A stretch of DNA of 64,000 bases from Carnobacterium_B sp040274945 (lineage in GTDB: Bacteria; Bacillota; Bacilli; Lactobacillales; Carnobacteriaceae). This document shows positions 1 through 8,712 of this stretch, piece after piece (the stretch's first letter is position 1; each line of letters begins with the position of its first letter). Location of the stretch: NCBI RefSeq assembly GCF_040274945.1, contig NZ_JBEMAR010000001.1, positions 186,001 through 250,000 of the forward strand. Reading direction: 5' to 3'. Position numbers and translations under genes: made by a program. The notes beneath the pieces were generated by a model. The model searched no databases and was not told where the DNA came from. It saw only the letters and a list, made by a program, of their open reading frames with translations.

Positions 1-830
1 ACTCCAGCTTCATTTGCATTTTCTTTCGCAATTTCAATCATAGTTCCATCGATATCTGAACCCATAATATCCAATTCGATATCATGATCTACTGCAGCTT
101 CAGCTTCCGTACGTACTTCTTCAAAAACACTTTGATCAAACCATTCCCACTCTTCACAACTAAATGAGCGATTAATACCAGGTGCAATGTTATGTCCAAT
201 CAATGCAGCTTCGATAACGATCGTTCCTGAACCACATACTGGATCATAGAAAGGTCGGTCTTTACGCCAATTGGTCAATTGAACCAACGCAGCAGCCATA
301 TTTTCTTTTAATGGTGCACCACCTTTAGCAGAACGGTATCCGCGTTTAAATAAACTTGGACCAGTTGTGTCTAAGGTTAATGTAACTTTATCTTTTAATA
401 AGGCTACCTCAAGCTGATACAAAGCCCCTGTTTCAGGTAATCGAGTATTACGGTGATAAACTTCGCTCAAACGGTTAACAATTGCTTTTTTTACAATTGC
501 TTGACAATCCGACACACTATATAACTTTGATTTTATAGATTTTCCAGCTACAGGAAAATGAGCATCCATTGGCAATAAATCTTCCCATGGCAATGCTTTT
601 GTTTTTTCAAACAATTCATCAAACTCGTAAGCATCAAATTCACCAACGATAATTTTCACACGATCAGCTGTTCTTAACCACAGGTTTGTTTTAGCTATAT
701 CTTTTTCAGTTCCTTCAAAAAAGACTTTACCGTTCTCTACTTGGCACTCATAACCTAATGCTTTGATTTCTTTTCCTACTAAAGCTTCTATTCCGCTGGC
801 TGCTGTTGCAACAAGTTGAAATTTTTTCAT
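1..830 (-). CDS. ypsC: THUMP-domain class I SAM-dependent RNA methyltransferase (YpsC/RlmL-like), 3' end cut by window
   Basis: Reading from the ATG at 828-830 towards the window edge gives 276 codons with no stop, so the C-terminus lies outside the window. The N-terminus (MKKFQLVATAASGIEALVG) is typical of the THUMP-containing 23S rRNA guanine-N2 methyltransferase family. Around residues 212-225 the SAM-binding motif DPVCGSGTIVIEAA is visible, followed by a second acidic strand (GSDIDG). The family modifies rRNA; the exact target base cannot be told from sequence. Position next to rnpB and gpsB matches Bacillus ypsC. No frameshift is seen in the visible part. Confidence 0.9.
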   Translation of the reverse strand, partial: MKKFQLVATAASGIEALVGKEIKALGYECQVENGKVFFEGTEKDIAKTNLWLRTADRVKIIVGEFDAYEFDELFEKTKALPWEDLLPMDAHFPVAGKSIKSKLYSVSDCQAIVKKAIVNRLSEVYHRNTRLPETGALYQLEVALLKDKVTLTLDTTGPSLFKRGYRSAKGGAPLKENMAAALVQLTNWRKDRPFYDPVCGSGTIVIEAALIGHNIAPGINRSFSCEEWEWFDQSVFEEVRTEAEAAVDHDIELDIMGSDIDGTMIEIAKENANEAG

Positions 831-876
831 ATCATTAATTTCTCCAATTCTTCTCAATTTCTTTACATAAATATAA

Positions 877-897
877 AACCCTCCAAAAAGGAGGGTT
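877..897 (-). terminator. Intrinsic terminator of rnpB
   Basis: An 8-bp perfect stem (AACCCTCC / GGAGGGTT) with a 5-nt loop, followed on the minus strand by TTTTATATTTA. It sits just after the RNase P RNA and before the methyltransferase start codon. Confidence 0.85.
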
Positions 898-911
898 CTA
901 TACCTGAATCT

Positions 912-1296
912 GTAAATTTCTGTAAGCCATGTTCTGTCTCAGATAAAAAGTCAGGTCTGTTTTATCCGGAGGTAATTATCTGTCTGCAATTACTGCCTCT
1001 TCCATCGGTTCAATTCCCTAGGAAAAGTGCCCCTACCAAAGTTTGGGTTGCTCGCTCGAGGGGTTTACCGCGTTCCACCAATACCGTTTCCCGTATTGCT
1101 TCGTCACTGTGGCACTTTCAAGAATACTCAAGCATAGTTTTGCAACCTTAGCTCTTTTTTCTGCCGTCTCTCTATACTTAAATAGAGGCCCTGGCTTATG
1201 ATTTCGCCAGGCACGAACACTACAAGCATCGCAGCTTGTGCGAGCATGGACTTTCCTCAGTTTAGTCAAGCTAAACCGCAATTACCCGAAATTTAC
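912..1296 (-). ncRNA. rnpB: RNase P RNA, Bacillus (type B) class
   Basis: This is the catalytic RNA subunit of ribonuclease P, which matures tRNA 5' ends. The minus strand carries the universal segments GAGGAAAGTCCATGCTCGCA near the 5' end, then AACGCGGTAAACCCCTCGAG, then AACATGGCTTACAGAA near the 3' end. The ends were set by helix P1: GTAAATTTC (complement of 1288-1296) pairs with GAAATTTAC (complement of 912-920). About 385 nt, within the usual type B size. Position between ypsC and gpsB is the same as in Bacillus. The 82-codon open frame inside it is not a gene. Confidence 0.97.
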
Positions 1297-1337
1297 AAAT
1301 ATTTTTTACTTGCGAATCATTTTAAACACTTTATTGA

Positions 1338-1670
1338 TTAAAGTTCATCTTCTGTTTCATCTAATTTTGACCCAAATACATGACGTTCTAAATTAGATAA
1401 ACGTTTTAAGATATCAAAATTAGTCACCGTACTATTCGGTTGAGAAGAATAACTAGGTTTACCAATTGAAGCTTGTTTTGTTAACTCATCAATTTTACTT
1501 AATAAACGATCGTTTTCAGCTTTTAATTGAGTAATCTCTTTATTGTAGGATTCATAATCACGAATCACTTCATCTAAGTATTCATCTACCTCAGTTGGGC
1601 TGTAACCGCGCATATTTGTTTTAAATTCTTTTTGAAGAATATCCTTTGTTGTTAATGATCTATTTGCCAT
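1338..1670 (-). CDS. gpsB: Cell division regulator GpsB (DivIVA-like)
   Basis: A 110-residue DivIVA-family protein. The N-terminal membrane/partner-binding motif TNMRGYSPTEVDEYLDEV occupies about residues 18-35. It is followed by a coiled coil (about 36-66), a Ser/Pro/Thr linker, and a short C-terminal trimerisation helix containing LKRLSNLERHVF. In Firmicutes GpsB links septal division to peptidoglycan synthesis by binding class A penicillin-binding proteins, and pbp1A lies nearby at 3158. The start has a strong site (AAAGAGGTG) ahead of ATG. It lies downstream of ypsA, 160 bp away. Confidence 0.96.
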   Translation of the reverse strand: MANRSLTTKDILQKEFKTNMRGYSPTEVDEYLDEVIRDYESYNKEITQLKAENDRLLSKIDELTKQASIGKPSYSSQPNSTVTNFDILKRLSNLERHVFGSKLDETEDEL

Positions 1671-1830
1671 GTTTACACCTCTTTGTTTGCTTCATCTTCT
1701 AACAAAACATTGTTCTTATTTCTCATTATAACAAAGATTATGAGAAATAAAAACTTATTTTTACATTTATATTGCTCTTGCAAAAATAAACTACTAAAAA
1801 GACTTCGTTTCATAAAAATAAATCACTCCA

Positions 1831-2373
1831 TTAATACTCTTCTTCAATACTGCTATTTTGTAATTGGTCAACATCTATTAATCGCATTTCAAATTCCGTT
1901 GTTTCTTGTTTCTTTTTTATTGCTTGATAGACAAACTTAGTTTTCCCTTCAAATTCAGGATCATATACCAATAGCGCTGCTTGACAATGATCTAATAGAA
2001 ATGCTTGATGGTTCTTTAGTTGAGATGGATCTTGATATGTTTTATGAGAAGTTGCTTCAACATAGTCTGCTATTTTTTTCAACTCCATCAATTTACTTTG
2101 GTTCTTTTCATTCCAATTTGAACCAAACTCTAAAAACGGAAAAATAATGCCAACTTTTATGGTTGGATACTCCTTTTTTAATTCATCCACAACTTCAATA
2201 GCCCATTGTTCTGTGCCAAACTGCGCACTTGTTAGAACCCATTCAATTCCTTCTTCAATAAACTGACTAATTTCTTGTTTTAAACATTTTTTTATTACTG
2301 CTACTTTCGGATCATCATCTTTAAATACACCTAGTTCGAATGTCCGATATCCGCTAATATATAAGTTTCTCAT
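1831..2373 (-). CDS. ypsA: YpsA, SLOG-superfamily protein (DUF1273)
   Basis: 180 residues, the same length as Bacillus YpsA. Family traits are the N-terminal GYRTFELGVF, the central LTSAQFGTEQWAIEV (nucleotide-binding SLOG loop, about residues 47-61) and the FPFLEFGSNWNE segment. YpsA has been linked to cell division in Firmicutes, but its ligand and reaction are not established. It is divergent from recU, 71 bp away, and upstream of gpsB, the usual arrangement. The best site (AAGGAG) is 12-13 nt from the ATG at 2373, longer than ideal; the nearer in-line ATG is in another frame. Confidence 0.92.
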   Translation of the reverse strand: MRNLYISGYRTFELGVFKDDDPKVAVIKKCLKQEISQFIEEGIEWVLTSAQFGTEQWAIEVVDELKKEYPTIKVGIIFPFLEFGSNWNEKNQSKLMELKKIADYVEATSHKTYQDPSQLKNHQAFLLDHCQAALLVYDPEFEGKTKFVYQAIKKKQETTEFEMRLIDVDQLQNSSIEEEY

Positions 2374-2444
2374 AAACTCATTTGATTCTCCTTTTCTTTA
2401 AAGGCCGTTCTTTGATATAATGAATCTTAGGAGTGTGATTTCAT

Positions 2445-3086
2445 TTGGCTATAAGATATCCTAATGGTAAAACCTATATCCATAGTGACAAAGTTCCACC
2501 AAAAAAGCAACTAAACAAACAGATGACTTCATTCAGTAAACGAGGTATGTCCTTAGAAGATGATATTAATGCGAGCAATCAATATTATTTAGCAAAAGGA
2601 AATGCTGTTATTCATAAAAAGCCTACCCCTATTCAAATCGTTAAAGTAGATTACCCAAAAAGAAGTGCAGCTGTCATTAAAGAAGCTTACTTTAGACAGG
2701 CATCTACTACCGACTACAACGGGGTTTATCAAGGTTATTATCTGGATTTCGAAGCAAAAGAAACAAAAAACAAACTTTCTTTTCCTTTGAAAAATTTTCA
2801 TGACCATCAAATCGTTCATATGCAGCAATGTATCGAACAACATGCTATTTGTTTTGTTATCATGCGTTTTACTACAAGTGAACGTCTTTTTTTACTGGAA
2901 GCAGTCCATTTGATTGAGTATTGGAACAATCAACAACAGGATGGGAGAAAATCGATTCCATTAAAAGAACTTGAAAAGAGCGGATATGAAATGTATTATG
3001 AACTCTCGCCGCGCATTCCCTATCTAAAAGTCGTGGATCAGCTAATTGCTAAGCTAGAAAATGTGGACACATTAGCAATAGAATAA
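2445..3086 (+). CDS. recU: Holliday junction resolvase RecU
   Basis: A 213-residue RecU endonuclease that cleaves four-way junctions in homologous recombination and chromosome segregation. The metal-binding motif is visible as D101-F-E103-A-K105 inside a PD-(D/E)XK fold; the N-terminal basic segment (RYPNGKTY) and the FSKRGMSLEDDIN stalk region match the family. The start is TTG, chosen because TAGGAG lies 10 nt upstream and the MAIRYPNGK N-terminus matches homologues. It is followed 71 bp later by pbp1A, a pairing conserved in Firmicutes. Confidence 0.96.
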   Translation: MAIRYPNGKTYIHSDKVPPKKQLNKQMTSFSKRGMSLEDDINASNQYYLAKGNAVIHKKPTPIQIVKVDYPKRSAAVIKEAYFRQASTTDYNGVYQGYYLDFEAKETKNKLSFPLKNFHDHQIVHMQQCIEQHAICFVIMRFTTSERLFLLEAVHLIEYWNNQQQDGRKSIPLKELEKSGYEMYYELSPRIPYLKVVDQLIAKLENVDTLAIE

Positions 3087-3157
3087 ATATTAGTTCATAT
3101 AAGAAAGAAATAGTTCATTCTCTTATTATATTAGAGAATTAAAGGAGTAGATTTAAC

Positions 3158-5764
3158 ATGTCAGAAAAAAAAGAAATGTCGCGTGTCTCTAAGAAACAAG
3201 CACAAAAATCAAAACATACAAAAAAAGGTAAAAAGAGTAAAAAATCCTCTTCTCCCCTTTGGAAAAAAATCCTTATTGGAATTTTAGCCTTAATAGCAGC
3301 AGTGTTGATTGGAGGTATGGGATTATTTGCTTATTACGTTTCTTCTGCACCTGATGTCACAGAAAATAATTTAACCGATACAGTTTCTTCAACATTACTA
3401 GATTCAGAAGGAAATGAATTTTTGACTCTTGGAGGAGAAAATCGTGAACTGATATCAGAAAATGATGTTCCCCAAGTTCTAAAAGATGCAATCGTCGCTA
3501 TTGAGGATCAACGTTTTTATACCCATATCGGTATTGACCCTATTCGTATTGCAGGAGCAGTGGTAGCGAACATCACGGATGGTTTTGCTTCAGAAGGTGG
3601 AAGTACGATTACACAACAATTAATCAAGCTTTCTGTTTTCTCAACAGGTGCCGAAGATCAAACGTTAAAACGAAAAGCTCAAGAAGCTTGGTTATCCCTG
3701 CAGTTAGAACAAAAATATTCAAAAGAACAAATTTTAACTTTTTATATCAATAAAGTCTATATGTCCGACAATCAATATGGAATGGGAACGGCCAGTGAGT
3801 ATTATTTTGGTAAACCATTAGCTGAATTAACTTTGCCACAAGCAGCATTACTTGCTGGAATGCCACAAGCTCCAAATGCATATAACCCGCTTACCAATCC
3901 AGAAGATGCCACAAAACGACGCAACTTAGTATTAGATATGATGGTGGAAAATGAAGCTATTACCTCTTCAGAGGCTCAAGAAGCTAAATCAGTTGATGTT
4001 TCAGAAGGTTTAATCGACCATTCTGGAGAAGAAACAAATAACCTTGTGTTCGACCCATATGTCAAAGAAGTTCTTGCTGAAGTTGAGAGAAAGACTAATT
4101 TAGATCCTTATACATCAGGATTGACTATTTATACGAATTTGGATATGGATGCACAACAACGCCTTTACGATATTGTAAATTCCGATAAATACGTCCTTAT
4201 TGAAGATGAAGACATCCAAACGGGTATTTCTTTAGTGGATGTCAATACAGGACAGTTAAAAGCTCTAGGTGGCGCACGTGATCAAGAAGTTCAATTAGGA
4301 ACCAATTATGCTACGGAGTTAAATCGAAGTGTTGGATCGAACATCAAACCATTATCAGCTTATGGTCCAGCTATTGAGTATTTAAATTACTCTACTTATG
4401 AACAAGTAGTAGATGAACCTTATACGTTTAAAGATGGCACTCCTATCAACAACTACGACAATAACTACGAAGGACAAATTAGTTTACGTAGAGCATTGGT
4501 TGATTCACGTAACGTGCCTACTACTAAGATTTATAATGACGTCCCTAGAGAGCAAGCAGATGAATTTTTAACAAATATCGGTATTGATACTTCTACTTTA
4601 AATCCTGGAGCAAATAATTTAGTTGAATCAAATGGATTTACTGGAAATATTACTCCTGTTGATTTATCTGGAGCCTATGCTGCATTTGCTAATGGTGGAA
4701 CGTACACTGAACCTTACACCGTTTCAAAAATTGTTTTAGAAGATGGCGAAGAAATCAGCTTGAAACCTGAGTCAAATAAAGCTATGGAAGAATCAACAGC
4801 TTATATGATCACAGATATGTTAAAAGATGTCGCTAGTAATAATTCTTCTAGAGTCGGTTTGAACGGTATCCCTCAAGCCGGGAAAACTGGTACAACAAAC
4901 TATACTGAAGAAAAGAAAATTGAACACAACATTCCAGAAAATGGCGTGCCCGATAAATGGTACACGGGTTATACAACAAATTATGCCTTGTCAGTTTGGG
5001 TCGGAAAAGACGATTACTTTGACTCAATCGATAATACAGGCAGCGAACGCTTATTGCCTCAACAAATTTATCAAGCTTTGATGTCATATGTTTCGGAATC
5101 CGTTGAATCCAGTGACTGGACAAAACCGAGTTCAGTTGTTGAAGTAGCTGTTGAAAAAGGTTCAATGCCTGCAAAACTGGCAGGACCTAATACACCTTCA
5201 GACAAAATCGTTACAGAATTATTTGTTAAAGGAACTGAGCCAACCGCAGTAGCCGTTGACAGCTCAGAAGAAGAAGAAAAAGAAGAAAGTGAAGAAGAAG
5301 AAATCGAATTAAATGCACCGGAAGGCTTAACAGCTACCTATGATGAAGAAACAGATGCTCTATCGATCAAATGGAATGCTTATTCCGAAAAAGATATTTC
5401 TTATCTGTTAACGATAGGATCTGAGTCTTATTCTACTAATGATCTTTCTTACATTTTACAGAATCCTCCTGAAGGTGAAATCTCTATTACACTCGCTGTT
5501 CAGGCTGGGGATCAAACAGGTCCTGCCGCCTCAACAAGTGTTCTCATCCCTCCTAAAGAAGAGGAAGAAGAGCCTGAAGAGGAAAAACCTGAGGAAGAAA
5601 GCAGCGAAAATTCTTCCTCAAGCAGCAGTTCTGAAGAAAGCAGCAGTACTCCACCTGAAAGTTCTTCATCGAGCAGCAGTTCTGAAGAAAGCAGCAGCGC
5701 TCCAGATGAAAGTTCTTCATCAAGCAGCAGTTCTCAACCAAGTAATAGTGCTCCAGAAGAATAA
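3158..5764 (+). CDS. pbp1A: Class A penicillin-binding protein PBP1A with Ser/Glu-rich repeat tail
   Basis: An 868-residue bifunctional peptidoglycan synthase. It has a Lys-rich cytoplasmic tail, one membrane helix (about 36-62) and a GT51 glycosyltransferase whose EDQRFYTHIGID motif carries the catalytic E116. The transpeptidase has S394-N-I-K397, S450-R-N452 and K576-T-G578. After it come an acidic linker, a fibronectin-III-like module (about 720-790) and a Glu-then-Ser-rich tail made of three 17-residue repeats that runs exactly to the stop. The tail makes it longer than the roughly 720-residue family norm. Ribosome binding site AAAGGAG. Lies downstream of recU. Confidence 0.96.
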   Translation: MSEKKEMSRVSKKQAQKSKHTKKGKKSKKSSSPLWKKILIGILALIAAVLIGGMGLFAYYVSSAPDVTENNLTDTVSSTLLDSEGNEFLTLGGENRELISENDVPQVLKDAIVAIEDQRFYTHIGIDPIRIAGAVVANITDGFASEGGSTITQQLIKLSVFSTGAEDQTLKRKAQEAWLSLQLEQKYSKEQILTFYINKVYMSDNQYGMGTASEYYFGKPLAELTLPQAALLAGMPQAPNAYNPLTNPEDATKRRNLVLDMMVENEAITSSEAQEAKSVDVSEGLIDHSGEETNNLVFDPYVKEVLAEVERKTNLDPYTSGLTIYTNLDMDAQQRLYDIVNSDKYVLIEDEDIQTGISLVDVNTGQLKALGGARDQEVQLGTNYATELNRSVGSNIKPLSAYGPAIEYLNYSTYEQVVDEPYTFKDGTPINNYDNNYEGQISLRRALVDSRNVPTTKIYNDVPREQADEFLTNIGIDTSTLNPGANNLVESNGFTGNITPVDLSGAYAAFANGGTYTEPYTVSKIVLEDGEEISLKPESNKAMEESTAYMITDMLKDVASNNSSRVGLNGIPQAGKTGTTNYTEEKKIEHNIPENGVPDKWYTGYTTNYALSVWVGKDDYFDSIDNTGSERLLPQQIYQALMSYVSESVESSDWTKPSSVVEVAVEKGSMPAKLAGPNTPSDKIVTELFVKGTEPTAVAVDSSEEEEKEESEEEEIELNAPEGLTATYDEETDALSIKWNAYSEKDISYLLTIGSESYSTNDLSYILQNPPEGEISITLAVQAGDQTGPAASTSVLIPPKEEEEEPEEEKPEEESSENSSSSSSSEESSSTPPESSSSSSSSEESSSAPDESSSSSSSSQPSNSAPEE
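5609..5761 (+). repeat. Three tandem 51-bp units encoding the PBP1A C-terminal tail
   Basis: Units start at 5609, 5660 and 5711 and each encodes 17 residues of the form (N/S)SSSSSSS(E/Q)(E/P)S(S/N)S(T/A)P(P/D/E)E. The third unit ends one base before the TAA stop codon. Codons mix TCT/TCA/TCG with AGC/AGT in matching positions between units, indicating DNA-level duplication rather than convergent composition. Confidence 0.85.
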
Positions 5765-5790
5765 AGTCTATCTATTTTTAAAACCTATAA

Positions 5791-5842
5791 AAAAAGCAAG
5801 AAGGTGCGTATCTAAAACGATACACCTCTTCTTGCTTTTTTA
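5791..5842. terminator. Bidirectional terminator between pbp1A and nth
   Basis: A long, nearly perfect stem (AAAAAGCAAGAAG with CTTCTTGCTTTTT, extended by GTATC/GATAC around a short A-rich loop). A-rich on one side and T-rich on the other, it can end both convergent transcripts. It overlaps the nth stop codon. Confidence 0.85.
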
Positions 5843-6478
5843 TTGTACCTTTGCAGGTTTATTTTCTTTCAATAATTGAATACAGATGTCATGATCGTGG
5901 TTCCTTGCCGTGCATTGATAACGCCCAAAAAAGATCAATCGATGATGTGCAATACTCCAAAGTTCTTTTGGCAATTGTTGCATCAAGATCTCTTCTACTT
6001 CACGAACAGTAGCTTCTGGAGGGCAAATCCCCAATCTCTTCGTCACCCGTTCAACATGTGTATCAACAGCAATTGCTGGAAAATTAAATGCCACACTCAG
6101 AACAACGTTTGCTGTTTTCCTACCGACACCTGGTAAAGATTCTAATTCACTTCTTTTATTTGGGACCGTTCCATTAAATTCATCAATTAATTTACGGCAA
6201 CAGCCTTTAATAAATTTTGCTTTATTACGGTATAAGCCAATCGTCTTTAATTGTTCCATAATATCTTCTACAGGTGCATCTAAAAAGGCTTCTGGTGTAG
6301 GATACCTACGAAATAATTCTGGTGTGATTTTATTTACAGAAACATCTGTAGTCTGTGCACTTAACATAACAGCGATCAATAATTCAAAAGCATTTTTATG
6401 AACAAGTTCGCAAGTTGCATGAGGAAACAAATTTCCCATTGCCTCAATCATTTGAATTGTTTGCTCTTTAGGTAGCAT
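5840..6478 (-). CDS. nth: Endonuclease III family DNA glycosylase with incomplete [4Fe-4S] ligand set
   Basis: A 212-residue HhH-GPD glycosylase/AP lyase for oxidised pyrimidines in base-excision repair. The helix-hairpin-helix LPGVGRKTANVV holds the catalytic Lys121, and AVDTHV holds Asp139, so chemistry should be intact. The C-terminal cluster loop normally reads Cys-X6-Cys-X2-Cys-X5-Cys. Here the same spacing gives Cys189, His196, Cys199, Glu205, so two of four iron ligands are replaced. The reading frame is open throughout, and the stop overlaps the shared terminator. It follows dnaD by 14 bp, the usual dnaD-nth pair. Confidence 0.93.
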   Translation of the reverse strand: MLPKEQTIQMIEAMGNLFPHATCELVHKNAFELLIAVMLSAQTTDVSVNKITPELFRRYPTPEAFLDAPVEDIMEQLKTIGLYRNKAKFIKGCCRKLIDEFNGTVPNKRSELESLPGVGRKTANVVLSVAFNFPAIAVDTHVERVTKRLGICPPEATVREVEEILMQQLPKELWSIAHHRLIFFGRYQCTARNHDHDICIQLLKENKPAKVQ

Positions 6479-6492
6479 CTCTTCACCTCTTG

Positions 6493-7209
6493 TTAAGGAT
6501 TTTCGTTATTATTTAACCAATTGTGCAAAGGTACTTTAGTAGTCGGTTCTTTAGATACTGAATAAGTTTGCGTTTTAGTGCCTGCTTTTCTGCGACGACT
6601 TGCTTCTTTTTCAACTTGATCTTTGGTTCGAATATTCTTTCTTTCCCAATTTAGTAAGATACGATCTACATATTTCAAACTGTATACTTGATTCAAAACT
6701 GCTTCTCTTAACGCTAACTCAATTAATTCAATGGCATAATGATCTTCATCCAGCCACATCCCTATCGTCTGCATTTCTATTGGCGACAAAGGCCTACCAA
6801 ATTCAGCTTCAAATAATTGAAATAAGTCTTGTTCAGATAAATGCTGTTTTTCAAAACGCTGTTGGTTTTCTTGCTGGGAAATAACCATTGCCAGTTTATC
6901 CCATAATAAATCCAACCGATAACTGTCACGCGTTTTTCCTTCATTATTTTTTTCTGTTTCAATGATGATCAATTTTTTATTGATTAATTCATGAATCATT
7001 TGAAAGGCATCTGAAGAAGAAATTTGCATTCGTTTTGAAATAACTTCTGTGTCTGGAAAATCATTTCCAGCATCAATAAATGATTTTAACTGCAAAACTA
7101 AAATCAATTGTTCATTACTTAAACCAAGACTTTTATAATGGGTTAACAAGACATTTGATATCGTCGTATTTCCTGCTTTCAGCCATTTTTGTAATAAATG
7201 ATTATTCAT
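6493..7209 (-). CDS. dnaD: DNA replication initiation protein DnaD
   Basis: 238 residues: an N-terminal winged-helix DDBH1 domain (about 1-105) and a C-terminal DDBH2 domain (about 125-200) containing FEAEFGRPLSPIEMQTIGMW and the YxxRILLNWERKNI motif (here YVDRILLNWERKNI). In Firmicutes DnaD acts with DnaB/DnaI to load the replicative helicase at oriC and at restart sites. Strong site AAGGAGG upstream of the ATG. Co-directional with nth, 14 bp apart; asnS upstream ends in its own terminator. Confidence 0.95.
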   Translation of the reverse strand: MNNHLLQKWLKAGNTTISNVLLTHYKSLGLSNEQLILVLQLKSFIDAGNDFPDTEVISKRMQISSSDAFQMIHELINKKLIIIETEKNNEGKTRDSYRLDLLWDKLAMVISQQENQQRFEKQHLSEQDLFQLFEAEFGRPLSPIEMQTIGMWLDEDHYAIELIELALREAVLNQVYSLKYVDRILLNWERKNIRTKDQVEKEASRRRKAGTKTQTYSVSKEPTTKVPLHNWLNNNENP

Positions 7210-7265
7210 TGAGTTCTATCCTCCTTATTGTTCTCAATTAAAGGGGTCTTTTGTTGTCTTATACG

Positions 7266-7304
7266 ATTAAAAAACAGCAACTTAGAAAGACTCAAGTTGC
7301 TGTA
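7266..7304 (-). terminator. Terminator of asnS
   Basis: Stem CAGCAACTT / AAGTTGCTG (9 bp, perfect) with an 10-nt loop, followed on the minus strand by TTTTTTAATC. It separates asnS from dnaD. Confidence 0.85.
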
Positions 7305-7312
7305 CTCGTTTT

Positions 7313-8611
7313 TTATGGGTAAATACGATTTAACAAGCGCGGGAATGGAATAGATTCACGAATATGCTCTGTTCCACTAATCCATGTTACTGTACGTTCT
7401 AGTCCTAATCCAAATCCTGAATGAGGTACACTGCCGTATTTACGTAAATCCATATACCATGCATAGTCTTCTTCTTTTAGGCCAAAGTCTTTAATCCGTT
7501 GAGACAATGCATCAAAATCAACTTCACGTTCACTTCCACCAACTATTTCTCCATACCCTTCAGGAGCAATTAAATCAGCACACAACACAACGTCTTCTCT
7601 TTCAGGATGTGGCTTCATATAGAAAGCTTTTATAGCTTTAGGATAATTCAAAATAAATACAGGTTTGTCGTATTGAGTTGCAATAAAGGTTTCATGAGGT
7701 GATCCAAAATCATCTCCCCAAGTAATATCGTCAAACCCATTTTCATTCAATAAAGTTACTGCATCATCATATGAAATTCTTGGATAAGGCAATTCTGTGT
7801 ATTTTTTCAACGTTTCTTTGTCACGTTCTAATGTGTTTAACACATCATCACAATTATCAAGAACACTTTGGATCAGATAAGCAACATATTTTTCTTGTAC
7901 TTCTAAACTTTGCTCATGATCCATAAAAGCCATCTCAGGTTCAATCATCCAAAATTCAATTAAATGACGACGAGTCTTCGATTTTTCTGCTCTAAAAGTA
8001 GGACCAAAAGAAAAGACTTTCCCAAACGCCATTGCAGCTGCTTCCATATATAATTGACCACTTTGTGAAAGAAAAGCTTCTTGGTCAAAATATTCTGTGT
8101 GGAATAATTCTGTTGAATCTTCCGCAGCATTTGCTGTTAATATTGGTGGATCAACCTTGATGAATCCTTCCTCATTGAAGAAATTATAAGTAGCACGAAT
8201 AATTTCATTACGAATACGCATAATTGCATGTTGTTTTGAAGAACGTAACCATAAATGACGGTGATCCATTAAAAATTCTGTCCCATGTTCTTTTGGAGTA
8301 ATAGGATAATCATGACTTTCACCGATTACTTTGATCGATTTCACAGCAATTTCATAACCGAATTTTGAACGTGCATCTTCTTGAATAACACCAGTTAATA
8401 GAATAGAAGTTTCTTGATTCAACGATTTCGCTAATTGGAAAACTTCTTCCTCAACTTCACTTTTTACTACGATTCCTTGAAAAAATCCAGAACCATCACG
8501 TAATTGTAAAAATGCAATTTTACCACTTGAGCGTTTATTTGCTACCCAAGCTCCGATCTCTACTTCTTCTCCAACATGATTTTTGGATTCTATAATTGTA
8601 ATATGTTCCAC
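7313..8611 (-). CDS. asnS: Asparaginyl-tRNA synthetase
   Basis: A 432-residue class IIb aminoacyl-tRNA synthetase that charges tRNA-Asn. There is an N-terminal OB-fold anticodon-binding domain (about 15-100) followed by the class II core. Motif 2 is visible as FRAEKSKTRRHLIEFWMIEPE (given in part; about 208-228) and motif 3 as GFGLGLERTVTWI near the C-terminus. The start is GTG with AAAGGAG upstream. The gap to ypmB is only 101 bp and shows no T-box-like leader. Length is standard. Confidence 0.98.
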   Translation of the reverse strand: MEHITIIESKNHVGEEVEIGAWVANKRSSGKIAFLQLRDGSGFFQGIVVKSEVEEEVFQLAKSLNQETSILLTGVIQEDARSKFGYEIAVKSIKVIGESHDYPITPKEHGTEFLMDHRHLWLRSSKQHAIMRIRNEIIRATYNFFNEEGFIKVDPPILTANAAEDSTELFHTEYFDQEAFLSQSGQLYMEAAAMAFGKVFSFGPTFRAEKSKTRRHLIEFWMIEPEMAFMDHEQSLEVQEKYVAYLIQSVLDNCDDVLNTLERDKETLKKYTELPYPRISYDDAVTLLNENGFDDITWGDDFGSPHETFIATQYDKPVFILNYPKAIKAFYMKPHPEREDVVLCADLIAPEGYGEIVGGSEREVDFDALSQRIKDFGLKEEDYAWYMDLRKYGSVPHSGFGLGLERTVTWISGTEHIRESIPFPRLLNRIYP

Positions 8612-8712
8612 AGTTAAAACTCCTTTAAATAAATTTTGATGGTCACTTATTTTTACTGCCTTGATTATTATACAAGAAAAACAGACTCTATAACGGTCTT
8701 TTTTAAGAATCT

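Noticed and set aside
816..1151. 111-codon open frame on the plus strand
   Set aside because: Antisense to rnpB and the methyltransferase start; no family resemblance.
1033..1281. 82-codon open frame on the minus strand
   Set aside because: It lies wholly inside the RNase P RNA and has no ribosome binding site.
8612..8712. Possible T-box leader for asnS
   Set aside because: Only 101 bp separate asnS from ypmB, too short for a T-box, and no T-box core sequence is visible.
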